DNA of 64,000 nucleotides. It comes from Hyposmocoma kahamanoa. Its lineage: Eukaryota; Arthropoda; Insecta; Lepidoptera; Cosmopterigidae. Both the position numbers and the translations under genes were made by a program. The DNA lies in assembly GCF_003589595.1 (NCBI RefSeq), contig NW_020653711.1, positions 5,207,231 to 5,271,230 of the forward strand, written 5' to 3'. The notes below the pieces were generated by a model that ran no database searches, was not told where the DNA came from, and saw only the letters and a program-made list of their open reading frames with translations. Within the stretch, counting starts at the first letter, position 1, and each line of letters starts with the position of its first letter. Of the stretch, positions 1-11,149 are shown piece by piece.

Positions 1-140
1 AATGAAAATAAAAGTACCTAAGTTTCTGAAAGTTATCCAAACTGTAGTGACATAAACAATTACTTTCTTCGTTAAGATGTCATAAATTTGAATTATAAAC
101 TTGAAAATAAATATCCTTTTAAAAGAAACGGTTTAATTTA

Positions 141-142
<2 letters not shown>

Positions 143-173
<31 letters not shown>

Positions 174-183
174 NNNNNNNNNN
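143..183. repeat. (GT)n microsatellite running into assembly gap
   Basis: A pure TG dinucleotide run occupies 143-173 and is followed by ten N bases at 174-183. The gap lies at the end of the run, so the true microsatellite length is unknown and the sequence on either side may not be truly adjacent. Confidence 0.95.
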
Positions 184-828
184 CGCGCCACATATTCGGC
201 CTCGCTCCAGGCTGAATATTCGGTATTCGGCCTGAAGGCGAAATACTATTCGTTGCAACACTAATTTTTATTCAATTAAAAGACAGTTTTATTACTATAT
301 TTGTATCAGATTTGTTATCTGTTAACTTATTGTTACAGTAGGATACCTAAAGCCTATCTACGAGTGTCATATTAAATGTATGGGAGCGTTTAATGTTAAA
401 ATTTTGGACATTTCCAGTTTTATTTTTAAAAAGTTATTGATGTCGATTTACTCATTAGGTAACGTACTTTCGATATCTCTTATATTTATGGAATAATCGC
501 TCGGGCACGCTTAACGATTACATCCTGTATAAAGGACTAGGGTCTAGAGCAATTCCCTGGTAGATAGATCTGTGCACAGCAAAAACTATAACTCCCAGAA
601 ACATCAAAAACATCTTGTTTACTTTGATCATATAGTTTTCAATGTATCTTTCAGATATATATACATATTACAGCAGGTCCAATAAGAGAAATTTAACGCC
701 GGGTGTGAATTCTAATTTTTGAACCAGCTTTTTCCGGGCTTTTATTTTGTAAACACACGCTGTTTGCGTTGTGTCAACCTGCTAAAATATGCATGTGAAC
801 TGGATTACCCCATATCTTGCCGAGTTTG
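184..828. other. Unassigned AT-rich DNA with a short ATTCGG repeat
   Basis: The first 60 bases hold three copies of ATATTCGG/TATTCGG interleaved with CTGAA and GCCT motifs, a short direct and inverted repeat of the type seen at degraded transposon ends. The rest is AT-rich with no open frame of interest and no recognised repeat. Confidence 0.5.
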
Positions 829-965
829 ACGTTGGCAGACAGACGGTTTTTACGTGTTTGGAGGAAAACCGAAAAATCTTGCAAGTGTTTTTCCCATAAA
901 TGGCCGCTGAAGAATGCTGAAGATAGAATCTTAGATTAGATTATATTAGATTAGATTCACAAAAA
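829..965 (+). repeat. Dispersed repeat shared with 47743-47855
   Basis: About 110 bp beginning GACGGTTTTTACGTGTTTGG and ending in TTAGATTAGATTCACAAAA reappears near 47743-47855 in the same orientation at roughly 80-85% identity by eye. The copy here has an extra run of AGATTAGATTATATT units near its 3' end. No coding potential is visible. It is a mobile-element fragment of unknown class. Confidence 0.7.
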
Positions 966-1334
966 CGAGATAATGAGATTACATGGCTTAGGTAATTTGG
1001 AAAATCATTATATATTTCATCATTCATCATTATTATAAGGACATATTATTATGGACGATAATCCGTTGACAAAATTTATTTTAATGGTGTTGTAATGTTT
1101 ATTATTAACTTGATTTTTTATTATAAGAATTTTATTGTGAAATATAATGAGACTTATACGTAAATAAATGATTATTGTTATTTTTATATTACTCCTCTTA
1201 AAATTACATATTAATATGTGTTTAGACTCAGTTAATACCGACAATTATTGATAGAAACAACCAGATAACATTTCGTTATAATAGAAATTGAAAGAATTCT
1301 GGAACAAATTCATCAATGAAAGCTTAGTTAATAG
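966..1334. other. Unassigned AT-rich DNA
   Basis: Low-complexity AT-rich sequence with short open frames only. No repeat family recognised. Confidence 0.4.
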
Positions 1335-1622
1335 AACTGACCTCCAAAAAGTGCCGGCATCGACCTCAAAAGTTTGTGGAATTACATCTATTTGCCAAGT
1401 TTTATTGAAATCGGTTAACGGAAAGTGGGTGCAATCCAATAAACCGCAATCGTCCCGTAAAATGCCACGTTTAGAGGTGGAATATTTTCTTTAAATTTGG
1501 ATGAGACAACAACAACTGAGGTATAACCCTTTCCAACAAAAAAGAATCATAGAAATGGGTTTGCAGATGTATACGCGTAAAATAACACAAAGGAAACCTC
1601 CTCCAATTTTTGAAAAACTTTT
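1335..1622 (+). mobile_element. Family C repeat, degraded copy
   Basis: This matches the Family C copies at 19.6, 45.5, 51.4 and 58.7 kb through the blocks CGACCTCAAAAGT, TTTGCCAAGTTTTATTGAAA, TCGGTTAACGGAAAGTG, TTAGAGGTGGAATATTTTCT and CCAACAAAAAAGAATCAT. The 5' TAATCTCAGTACAGAG terminus is missing. Short open frames on both strands here come from the repeat and are not genes. Confidence 0.75.
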
Positions 1623-1990
1623 AAAACTCTTTGGTATTTCTTTCTTATATCGGTTCAGTGCATAGCAGTGTTTCTTTCATTACCAATACTATAACTTCTG
1701 TTAGATTAAAATCGCTAAGAAACGTTATATTGTTTGCAGAAACGAGTGGCGTGGAAGAAATCTACTGCAGATTTCCGATAATAGTCGAAACCGGCAGGGA
1801 ATGAAAATCTCTTTATTTTCTGTTAAGTTGTATACATTGTTGTTTAGTTTGCTAAGTTCCGAAAAGAGCTGAACTAACCGTATCCATTTAGAAACGCATC
1901 TGCTTAACAGGTATTTGTTTATTAGCGTATTATATCATAGTTTACGGTGGTAGTAATATAAATTACCATTTCGTTATCTATAATATCGAT
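1623..1990. other. Unassigned DNA
   Basis: No open frame or recognised repeat; ordinary AT-rich sequence. Confidence 0.4.
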
Positions 1991-2276
1991 AGTGATGGAA
2001 TGAATAAGTCGTGTGCCTAATGGTAAGCTACACGTCTGTCGATAACAGTTGTAGTGTCACTAAGAGCTTTAAATCGCAAACATCTGAAGGGTAATGCCAC
2101 TGCGTCTGTCACCCTGATACATAAGTTGACAAGTCCCATGAGCCTGTAATTTCATTAGCACCCTTACCCTTCAAAACAGGAACGCCGTAATGGTAACATT
2201 ACTGCTAGGCAACAGAAATAGGTTAGGTGGCAGTACTTCCCTGGAAGAACTCTTTCACAAGGAGCTCTGCTACTTG
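1991..2276 (-). mobile_element. Family A SINE-like element
   Basis: Read on the minus strand this is a near full-length Family A copy. It starts near GAGCTCCTTGTGAAAGAG, passes AAGTACTGCCACC, TTACTGC, AAGGGTAAGGGTGCTAATGA, ACAAGTTTATGTATCAGGG-like text and the GCGATTTAAAGCTCT block, and ends at the CACTT boundary where intact copies carry an ATTATAAAAA tail. The strand was chosen because copies at 41.4, 58.3 and 61.3 kb carry their A-rich tail on this end. It lies directly 3' of a SINE-2 copy (2296-2480), an arrangement repeated at 17.3-18.1 kb. Confidence 0.85.
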
Positions 2277-2295
2277 TAGGCCATGGGAGAGGCAC

Positions 2296-2480
2296 AATAA
2301 TAATATTGTGCCAAGCAATCTCATCAATAGCCTGGTTTCGAAGTCCGGAATTTCCTGTACTATGAGTGCCAGAGCAACGAAATTCACTCTGGAATACTTT
2401 AGACAAGATAATTTGACCCTACCGGGAATCGAATCAGGGACCTCTCATTCAGCGCCTACAGTATAAGCCATTGAGCCATT
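2296..2480 (-). mobile_element. SINE-2, tRNA-derived
   Basis: On the minus strand the head reads like a tRNA half: TGGCTCAATGGCTTA resembles a pol III A box and GATTCGATTCCCGG a B box. The body contains the CTCTGGCACTCATAGTACAG block shared with the copy near 17.95 kb, and the 3' end runs into an ATTATTATT linker. The linker region 2291-2312 is a short hairpin with 9-bp arms GGCACAATA/TATTGTGCC. Confidence 0.75.
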
Positions 2481-3640
2481 GAGCTCATCAGATCGTCAGT
2501 ATGTCCGTATTTTTAGCCCCTTATGTTTAAACAGAGGAGTTATAGGTTTGAAACTTATGTCTCTGCATATGTTTGTCTGGATGTCTGTAGCATCGTTGCT
2601 CCCAAACGGCTGGACTACCCATAAAGCGATTTTTATTTGGATGCTTATTCAACTCTTAGTTACTCGCATGATCACACAACTACTCGCATGGGGTCCTCAC
2701 GAACCCCATTTTATTAAAAAGATTTATAATGAACTAATGACGGTATTAAATAAAAGACTCAATATTACTCATACACTATAATATATATTGGACCTCAAAA
2801 GAACAACTCAAATAAAAACTAATAGGAACTCATAAAAAAGGGAACTATCTGAAGTGAACTGAATGAAAGGAAATTATCTCTAACATTACGCTTTTGAAGC
2901 ATCGTGATATCATAGTTAAAATAACATTTATTCTTACAAACTAATCTGAATCACTAGTATCACAAATTTGACAATAGACCCTAAAGTGGTCGTTGAAAAG
3001 AAATGTAGTGTATTTCATGCATTTTTGCACAGTTATTGCATATTCCACGCTTAGCTGTCGAGATTGGTCGATTCTTTAGATCATACACCTCCACAAGTCG
3101 TTTTTTATAACTTTTGGGGTTTCATTTATGTTTACCCGTTATCTTCGGTGATCTCGAACTAGTTCTACTGCACGTTGACATAGGAAATAGCGTCGTATAT
3201 GGATACGCTTTTTCTTGTCGCACTTTTGCTTATCGCCTGATGTCGAGTTAATGTAGGTTCCGTCATAAAATGAATATTAATTATAATGGTCGCCTTGAAA
3301 TTTGAACTACTATGAAAATCCGATGGCATTACAATATTGGTAACCAAGATCAGATGTTGCAAACAGGACAATTTTCTCTCCCCAGCTCTTCAACTACTCA
3401 CAGGAGTAATCATGATTGGGGTTATTGAATTGGTTTCAACAAGTAGTTGGCTTACAGACTGTTTTGTATCGGGGGCCATAGTTATAAATACCACTATTTG
3501 TCGTCGAGGCAATATTAAATTTATATTTTATTTGGTTGTTCTGAATAATCTTTACGGCTAGTTTAACACCACTATGATAATGAATAATTCAAACAAACAT
3601 TAATTTTAAACCTAAAGCTAAGATTGTTTCATCGAATTCT
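2481..3640. other. Unassigned DNA, possible degraded transposon at 2545-2660
   Basis: A 100-residue open frame at 2479-2781 (plus) overlaps text of the form CTCCCAAACGGCTGGACTA, which I associate with dispersed lepidopteran repeats and not with a protein gene. The rest is AT-rich. I see no host exon. Confidence 0.4.
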
Positions 3641-3674
3641 GTACTCATCACCGGCTTGCACCAATCTCATAATA

Positions 3675-3730
3675 GTTATAGGTATCCACCAAGGAGCCCT
3701 ACTGAGCCCACATTTAAATTACATTCATGT
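3675..3730 (+). pseudogene. LINE reverse transcriptase scrap (motif HQG..LSP)
   Basis: One frame reads VIGIHQGALLSPHL. This matches the RT fingertip motif VGVHQGSxLSPxLF found in RTE- and R1-type non-LTR retrotransposons. Stops flank it on both sides, so it is a short relic. The match is short and the call rests on this single motif. Confidence 0.4.
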
Positions 3731-3739
3731 ATCTTTTAT

Positions 3740-4727
3740 AGAAATTACGCAGATCGCCGTATAATCTGGTGGATGTACTAACAAACACAAGTTTGAATTA
3801 TTACTACAAAATTTATAAACTTAAGTATATGTACCTGAAACCTAAAGTTATAAACATTGTACTTTGTACAGAAACCACTGAAAATCGCCGTGCTCTATTT
3901 TAAACATAGCCAGCATGGATAAAGCAGGATTTAACTTGCAGTTGGGACGAGAATTTACAGTAACTACCGTTTTAGCAATACTTTCTAATTTCGACTGGAG
4001 ATATTTCACTATACATTATACCATTACCACTGTTTCTTGTAGCAAGGTTTAGTAAAACTGCGGTTGCTTTGTAATTTAAATTATAACAGGATGTATTAAA
4101 AATAAGGAACACATATAATACAGGGAAGTTTGTACTATGGGTACTGTCCTTATGAAGTTCTACAGGAAGTTCCGTGGTACGGAAGCAACCCTTAGGAACG
4201 CTAGTAGATGACCGGGTATCCGTTCGTTTCTACTAGGCCATAGTTGTGGACGATAACATTCGCATTTTAATTCTTTTCTCTCATTCAAATAGGTTGTTTG
4301 CAGAGGGAAAACTTGATGTCGCTATGCGATAATGACACTAATATTTACTACTCCTTTGTATTTTCTATGCACGTATATCGTGTATCTCAAAGATAAAATG
4401 ATGTCTTTGATCGCTTCTACTTTCGTTTTTACTTCTATGTATAGTGATTTCGCTTCTAAGAATAAGTTAGTTTTAGTAGCAATAGGTTTGTAAAAAAGTT
4501 CGTCCAGTTAAGTATTTGCCACTGTGCCTATTTCTGAGGCCCGTTCCGGGGCGAAAGCGTTAAAGAGTAGCGCTCTCGTCCTTACCGACAAAACCAACAG
4601 GATAGACGTGTCAATACGTGTAGTGTCGGTTCGATTGCAGGTCTATAACGACTGGTACAAATTTTCAGTCCCTGTTGCTAGCGATTGTTAATGTTCATTA
4701 AACTACAAGTTTGTTATACGAAGTAGA
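3740..4727. other. Unassigned DNA upstream of the LINE
   Basis: AT-rich sequence with no recognised repeat. A slightly GC-richer stretch near 4530-4620 has no open frame. Confidence 0.4.
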
Positions 4728-5886
4728 CAAGATATAATGGAATTATCAATTCTGTTTCTTGCTTACATAAATGATCTCCCTAAAATTGTAAACGAACACT
4801 GCACTCTCTACGCAGATGATATAAGTATCTTATTTTCATGTACTGATACTCACGAAATTAAAAACAAACTAGACTCGACATTACACAAAATATTAAACTG
4901 GCTTGATGAACACAATCTCCAATTAAACCTTAGTATAACCAAAATAATAGAATTCAGATTATCACAAAAAAGACCTCTAAATTTACAGTACACCTACAAC
5001 AATAGTGAAATAGTTACAGAAAATACAACAACTCTATTAGGACTAGACATCGACACCAACATTAACTGGAAATCCCACATCTATAAATTGACGAAGCAAC
5101 TGTCTTCTCTAATTTTCGCTTTAATACTTTAAAAAAAAAACTACTGACTTTAAAACCACCCTTGCAGCTTATTACGCGTTCACTCAAAACTCACTAACGG
5201 AATAATAATGTGAGGAAATTGCACCATAGTACAGGATATCTTTGTGTTACAAAAAAAATGTATAAGAACATTAGCTAATATCAAACAGACCGATTCGTGT
5301 AAACCATATTTCATTAAACATAAAATATTAACATTGACCTCGATATACATACTTGAATGCTGTACATTCGTCAAAAAGCATATGCACTTATATTGTCCAA
5401 ATACAACAATAAAAAGAAACAATAGAAACTTACATAAATTAGAACTTCCCGCAACTACACTCAGTCTGTACAGATTCGGCCCACATTCAATGGCAATTCA
5501 AATTTATAATAGCATACCAAATGAGATAAAAAACCAAGAAAAATTATCGACATGTATTGCTCATCTGAAAAGGTACCTTTTCAATAACTCATTTCATAAA
5601 TTAGACGAAATATTTAATAAAAATTAAGTGCCATTTTCCTAGTAATTAAATAGATTAGGTCATAAATAATAAATACTTACATGTTATTTAATTTCATATT
5701 ATTAGATAATAATTAGTATTAATAATTTGTAGAGATGTTTATATTTGTGATTAAAAATTTGTAGTGCTCTCCTGAATTGCGTCCCCCTTGCAGGGTGTCA
5801 CATGTGTGACTAGTGTTTTATATTTTATAACATCTAATGTGAAACTATGTGGCAAGCAATAAAGATATGAATACGAATATGAATTC
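4728..5886 (+). pseudogene. 5'-truncated LINE, reverse transcriptase palm to 3' end
   Basis: The first open frame (4737-5132) begins within the RT motif before the catalytic box (SILFLAYINDLP) and carries the catalytic YADDISILFS box, followed by the thumb pattern LNWLDEHNLQLNLSITK. After a frameshift the second open frame (5244-5627) gives the element C-terminus: KKCIRTLAN, YILECCTFVKKH and YNSIPNEIKN, the usual end of jockey-like non-LTR polymerases. A 3' UTR follows and ends in AATAAAGATATGAATACGAA, a GAATAN-type tail near 5860-5886. The endonuclease and the 5' half of the RT are missing, as in most 5'-truncated insertions. Clade assignment to jockey is inference. It is inactive because of truncation and the frameshift. 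Confidence 0.85.
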
Positions 5887-6374
5887 AGGAAACGTATAAA
5901 TAGACGCAAAAATAAAACAAACAATTACAATATCATACAAATCCACAACACCTAGATCACCGATGAATATTTTAATAAGATAAAGTAGGGTTTTAAACTG
6001 CCACTAAATTCGAGTTGAAATCTTGACATAAATTTAAACTGCCCTTTAATGAAATCCTTTGATTAGTTGTCTTATGATAGCCATAATGAAAAGGGTTTGA
6101 ATTATATTGTCAAGGCTTATTATGCTACTTATAGGCTTACCTTTGAGTCTTTTGAATCACCTAAGTGAACAATAAATAAATGTATCAGACAGTCACAACA
6201 GGGGCAGAAGCTTAGAGTGATTTGAACTTAAATGTTAAAACTCAGGGAAAAATTTAGAAAGGTAAACAAAACAATTCAACTTTTCACTCTAAAATTCTAA
6301 AACACTTTTACGTTAGTTAATCACGGGGCTTGAATATATCTATTGTCTATAGTTTTCGTTCTTCTTATTTAAGA
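5887..6374. other. Unassigned AT-rich DNA
   Basis: No repeat or exon recognised. Confidence 0.4.
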
Positions 6375-6640
6375 GTCAGGCTTTTGTCGGTGGAGTAATC
6401 TGTTCTTCTCTGTTCAACACCCATTTTCGTTAGTCTGATGTAAATAACTTCATCTAGGTCTTCCTTTGTCTCTTCGATATTCCCTTCTGTAATGGTTCGA
6501 AGTATTAGCTGCTCAAATATCTTTCCCTTTCGGTTCTGTATTGTCTTTAATAAGTTTCTCTTTTCCTACGCTATTCTTAACACCTTCTTAATGATTTTCC
6601 TTTCTGTCTGATTCCCTCCATTCTTCAGAACCATACACGG
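6375..6640 (-). pseudogene. LINE C-terminal relic (GSE.W, KGRPR type)
   Basis: On the minus strand the three frames together follow the C-terminus of a common arthropod endonuclease/RT element. VYGSEEW starts the block, LLKTIQNRKGK occupies the middle in a second frame, and KGRPR.SYLHQT occurs in the first frame again. Several stops and at least two frameshifts are present. Nothing else of the element is preserved next to it. Confidence 0.65.
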
Positions 6641-6649
6641 CAATTTACA

Positions 6650-7480
6650 GTTCTGAAAAATAAACTACTGGGAATGTTCTGATCTGACAGTACCAAACCA
6701 CTCTAGGTGAACAAAACAATAAAATCCTCAATAATTAGTATAATTGGTTCAGCCAGAAATTTATCCCAAGATCTCTATATGTAATTGCAGAGTGTTGACA
6801 ATGATATTGTTCTTGAAATTTTTCAAAGATAGTCTTCAACCCGCATTTAGCCGACATCATAAACTTATAGCCTGATTCCTTATCACTATAAAATTCAATT
6901 ATGAATTATTTCAAATTATAGCTGTGGGACGTATAAATGATGATGATGACGTTTATTCTTGTATTAAACTATAGTCTGACGGTTGTAAATAAGATATTGC
7001 AATATTGTTATTAAAATTGTGGTAAATCGAGGTACCGTAAAATGAAATCAATTATCGATAATAGGTTTCTGAAATTTGTTACGATAGCCTTGTTTTGTTG
7101 ACTATGTACACAATTTCAAAGATAAAGAGTTGTAGTTCTTTGAAATACAGGTTTGGTCGTTCTCATATTACAACTATTATGACAAGGAACAGAAATTTGA
7201 TAAATGAATTGTAAACGGCTTTGTAAACGTCACAGCACAGAAAATTTTACACCATAAAGTATCAAGAACGTGCGGAGTCTTGACCCCCCATAAAATAACT
7301 TGATCGTATTTTATAACGAGGGTAAATAATTACGAAATATACATATACCAAATAAAAATACAGTTATACCAAATGTGCACAAATGCAAATGACTATGATT
7401 GTTGTTAATATTCGATAATATCAGAGTAAAAAGAAAAATATAATATAGAAGAATAAGAAATAAGATGGCCAAATATCAAC
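6650..7480. other. Unassigned AT-rich DNA
   Basis: No recognised feature; short ATGATG run at 6938-6950. Confidence 0.4.
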
Positions 7481-7483
7481 CTT

Positions 7484-7885
7484 GGAACTAAGAACAAGAT
7501 CATGGTACCACCATTTCGTTTAACTAAGGTAAACGATTCTTATATGGGGAAATGTATACGTTTGTACAATATGATTCCAGAGCATATATTAAGCTTATTT
7601 CCTAAGATTAAACCCTGCATTGACAACATTTTAATTGAAACGTTATATTACAAAGTTGAAGACTACGTATTAGGTAAAGATGTATGGAAAGACGACAAGA
7701 GTCCACACAAATTTGATGTAAATTGTATTCCATAGCATTTACGTTTACTTGAAAAAAACAATCCCTGCTCGTTCTTCTCAAGAAAGTCAGGACAGTGAAC
7801 GAGAAGTAGATTAAAATATTTTCAAGTGTAAATTTATTTTTCCTATGGAATAAATAGTTGATTGACTTTCGATTTTGGATGTTTT
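7484..7885 (+). pseudogene. LINE 3' end (ORF2 C-terminus and 3' UTR)
   Basis: The frame from 7484 reads MVPPFRLTKVNDSYMGKCIR and continues with LYNMIPEHI, YYKVEDYVLGKDVW and a stop at 7733-7735. This is the standard C-terminus of a family of lepidopteran LINE polymerases (F.G..IR.YN.IP ... YY.V.D.L). The 3' UTR contains CTGCTCGTTCTTCTCAAGAA and runs to an ATTGATTGACTTTCGATTTT tail near 7880. A diverged copy of the same 3' end lies inverted at 13330-13500. Everything upstream is lost by 5' truncation. Confidence 0.8.
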
Positions 7886-7889
7886 TCTT

Positions 7890-8540
7890 GATGGGTTTAA
7901 ATCTAAATAAAATTTGTTCTTAAAGAACACCTTCTGCTTCTTCTTAATCTCTTCTGTGCCTCTCCACTTCTGAAGTTGGCCATCAATATGGCAAAGTTGA
8001 CCCTATCCATGGCCAAACGAAACAGGTGCTTGTGCTCGTGACTCTGGTCAACTCTCTTATGTTACATAACCATGATATTTTATGTCTTTCAGCGCGTTTC
8101 TTGCCTGCACCTTGCCCATCATTTAAGGCTAAAGCAATCTGTATCTATTAAAGAACGCAAATATTTTACTTTTATGAAAGCAAAACAAAATGTTTTTCAT
8201 AATAAAATCCATCGACGATAAATCGATACGAATCGAATAGTAATTAAACTCTTCCCTTTGAAAACTTACACTTTGACTTGCCGATATTTTTTCCCATCAA
8301 ACTTTACCTTTTAATCTGAAAACTCGGTCATACTTTTCATTCCGTCCATACCTGAGAGAAATGTTCAGATCAACTTCTTTAATTTTCCAATAGAACTTAT
8401 ACATTCCGGTTGGTAAGCTCGTATCTGAGAAATGTGTAATTAAAATCGTTTGAGAACGCTAGACACTGACTTTGAAAATGTAACGCAAATATTATTACTA
8501 ATAATATTTATATAGAAATAATCTTTTCCTTTTGTGATAT
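7890..8540. other. Unassigned DNA
   Basis: AT-rich, no recognised repeat or exon. Confidence 0.4.
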
Positions 8541-8735
8541 CGAGCTACGAGACGGACAAGTCGTGCGCCTGGTGGTAAACAGCTTGCCTTTCCATAGCAG
8601 TTCCTGTGCCACTTGTAGCTCAAATCGCAAATATTTGAGTAGCACTCTCAATGTGCCCGTCACTTTGAGACGTCAGTGGCAGTACTTCCCTGAACAAACT
8701 CTTTCACAAGAGCTTCACTGCTGTTAAAACTGCTA
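8541..8735 (-). mobile_element. Family A copy, internally deleted (left arm of inverted dimer)
   Basis: The plus strand shows the complement of a Family A 3' half (ACGGACAAGTCGTGCGCC, GGTGGTAAAC) joined directly to the 5' part (CAGTACTTCCCTGAACAAAC, CTCTTTCACAAG). The middle of about 100 bp is missing. It meets the next copy head to head at about 8735. Confidence 0.8.
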
Positions 8736-9006
8736 CTGTTTTAGTAGCAGTGGAGTTCTTTGTGAACAGTTCGTCCAGGAAAGTACCACCTTAATTATTT
8801 TTGCCGTCAAACAGTAATGTGAGCTTTACTGCATTTTGGTTTTGGACAGTAAGGGTGCTGGTGAAATTACAGGCTCACGCTACTTGTCAACTTATGTCTC
8901 AGATTTTGCGATTTAAAGCACTGAGTGGCACTGCAATAGTTACGGACAGGTGTTTTGCTTAACACCAGACGCACGACTTGTTCGTCCTGTCGCTTAGTAT
9001 CATAAA
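8736..9006 (+). mobile_element. Family A copy (right arm of inverted dimer)
   Basis: Nearly full length on the plus strand: TTTTAGTAGCAGTGGAGTTC start, TAAGGGTGCTGGTGAAATTA, GCGATTTAAAGCACTGAGTG, and the CGACTTGTTCGTCCTGTCGC end followed by ATCATAAAAAAG. With the preceding copy it forms a roughly 460-bp palindrome-like structure. Confidence 0.85.
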
Positions 9007-9009
9007 AAA

Positions 9010-10200
9010 GACAACTTCAATTTTCTGGTCTCAAACTGGGAAATTTTCCATATAATGGGTACCGAAATAAACAAAAACTAATTGCAAAAAGTTTATTTCC
9101 TAAATAATTTCAAAATGACATTGAACGTCTTTCAAAACACGCCCAAAGTATAAGCCGCCTAGGTCATCTATGAAAATCTCTATCTACAGAGGTAATTTGC
9201 CGTTCCTCCCCTTATTTCGTCGCGATCATCAAACTTTCATACTTTTTGTCTCGTTTCTTACGTGTGTCATTTTTTGCTCAAGCTTAGATGAAGAACTGTA
9301 ACATCGCTGTGGTACGTGACTTAGATTACGCGGAACAGTATTCCACACGTTCATTCTTTTATTATCTGGTTTATGTGTAAAGAATACTGGCATTTTTAAT
9401 GTTATAGGCCACCACAATATACCATTCCCGTTTTTCAAGAAGACAATTACTTTTTTAATGTGAAAAATCCAAATTTCGAACCTTGTATAGGTACTTATTG
9501 TAAAAGGTTTATTTTTGATAAAAGAGATAGAAACATAACATAGACAGATGGGCTTGATTCGTACGAAGACTTAAGATTCTTTTGAAGTCATATTTCATGA
9601 GTGCAATCTTCAAAATGAAGTGGACGATTTGGAACTGTATGGAAAAATATCTCAAAGATCCCACCGCCGCGCTATGGGAACCCTCTTAAGAGAGCCATCT
9701 CATAAATGCTTTTTACAAAAGCATGCGGGGATGCATGTATTATACCTTAAATTGTAGCTGAATAGTTACTCTATTATTATAAATAAGATTCAAACCTCTA
9801 ACCATTCGTATGGCACAGTTGAAATCATTTGAAGATAAGGAATAAAACAAATACAAAAACAACTTTGTAACTTTTATTTCTTCGATATGATTTTCTAGTA
9901 TGAAAACAATAGAAATCATATAAGTTTTATCCCATTTTAGAATAAATATTTGGAACTTGTTGATGAAGCAAAAGAGCTCCTGAGTGACTACTAAGCTATG
10001 TTTTTATGTATTCTTGATATTTAAAGTAGGTACTTCATCTTATTAATCTATAAATTTATAAGAACATGCATGGTTAAATCTAAGAAATTAATACTTTTTT
10101 ATTCCTTAATTTTTTATAACTATAATAAATAAAATGCGACTTATAAAGTGTATATTATTTAAAAGAATATCTATTTAGGTATACCCAGAAAAAAAATCAG
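9010..10200. other. Unassigned DNA
   Basis: No repeat family recognised. A short CCGCCGCGCTATGGGAACC block at 9663-9682 is GC-rich and shares TATGGGAACC, in inverted form, with 10255-10265. No exon-like frame. Confidence 0.4.
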
Positions 10201-10240
10201 GTAGATATCATCAAAAACACGGAAGTTATAGATTTATGAT

Positions 10241-10567
10241 ATGAAAAGGAGTCAAGGTTCCCATAGTGCGCCGCTTCGCGATCGCGTAAAGTTGTGCCCC
10301 GTATTTTTATTCGTTTTTGCAGTAAAAATGTCGCAAATAGCGTTGGAGAATCTTGACCATGAGTTAATAAAGACTGTAGAAAGTTTATCGCACAAAAAAG
10401 ATGTTGTGGAAGCAAAGACTGATAAGCACAAAAAGAGCATCACACAATTATCAACATTAACATCACTCCTTATTGATAGAGAAAAAAGAACAAAAATGAG
10501 CACGTTTACCTTTAACATGGTACACAATAAAAAACACACTACACAATACATAATCGACAATCAATAA
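10241..10567 (+). CDS. Unrecognised 108-residue open frame
   Basis: An uninterrupted frame of 108 codons. From an internal methionine at 10328 it reads as a lysine- and glutamate-rich, probably helical peptide (MSQIALENLDHELIKTVE, DVVEAKTDKHKKSI). Composition is like a short coiled coil. Upstream, 10257-10290 is CpG-rich (CGCCGCTTCGCGATCGCG). No family recognised. It could be a small transposon ORF, an exon or chance; AT-rich DNA makes frames this long uncommon but not rare. Confidence 0.3.
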   Translation: MKRSQGSHSAPLRDRVKLCPVFLFVFAVKMSQIALENLDHELIKTVESLSHKKDVVEAKTDKHKKSITQLSTLTSLLIDREKRTKMSTFTFNMVHNKKHTTQYIIDNQ

Positions 10568-10569
10568 AT

Positions 10570-11145
10570 CAAAAACAAAACCTTAGCAAGAGTATAAAAA
10601 TGCAAAGAATTCGCGACCCCTAAAAAATCACAATCCGCAAAATTTCACTAAATGGTTTTAATTGAAACTGTCTCTAACAGGAATGAACATAAAGTCACAA
10701 ATTATTACCCCTTTATTCTTTGGAGGAGTGATTCCGAAACAGATTATTGTACAGTTTCGATTGGATAGCTTCAACTATTGGGCATCAGGTAGGCCAATTG
10801 GACAAAGTCCAACATAAATAAACATCAAACTCAACAGCGTAAACTACGTAATCCGCTGGAAGCACGTGTTAAAAAATGCATAATTAAGCATAGACGCATT
10901 TAAATATAGAATACTGTAGGGTTTTCCTACTCTACATTGAGCCAATATAGACTAAATCCTCTCAGAGTGCAGATTTATAATATCCTCTAAAAATCTAAAC
11001 GCGATAAATGATTTATTTAAATTTCAATGCCTCCAGTGAAAAACGGAATAAGAGGAGTTATGGCCTTTTGTTTTATTTGCACCATTAGCTTCTGCGTGTC
11101 CGATTACATAACATATCAAAAGGACGTCTCTCTAGCTGTCTCCTA
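10570..11145. other. Unassigned DNA
   Basis: No recognised feature. Confidence 0.4.
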
Positions 11146-11149
11146 ACAT

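Noticed and set aside
2479..2781. 100-codon frame with hydrophobic stretch as a membrane protein
   Set aside because: It overlaps repeat-like text (CTCCCAAACGGCTGG); no start context, splice sites or family match.
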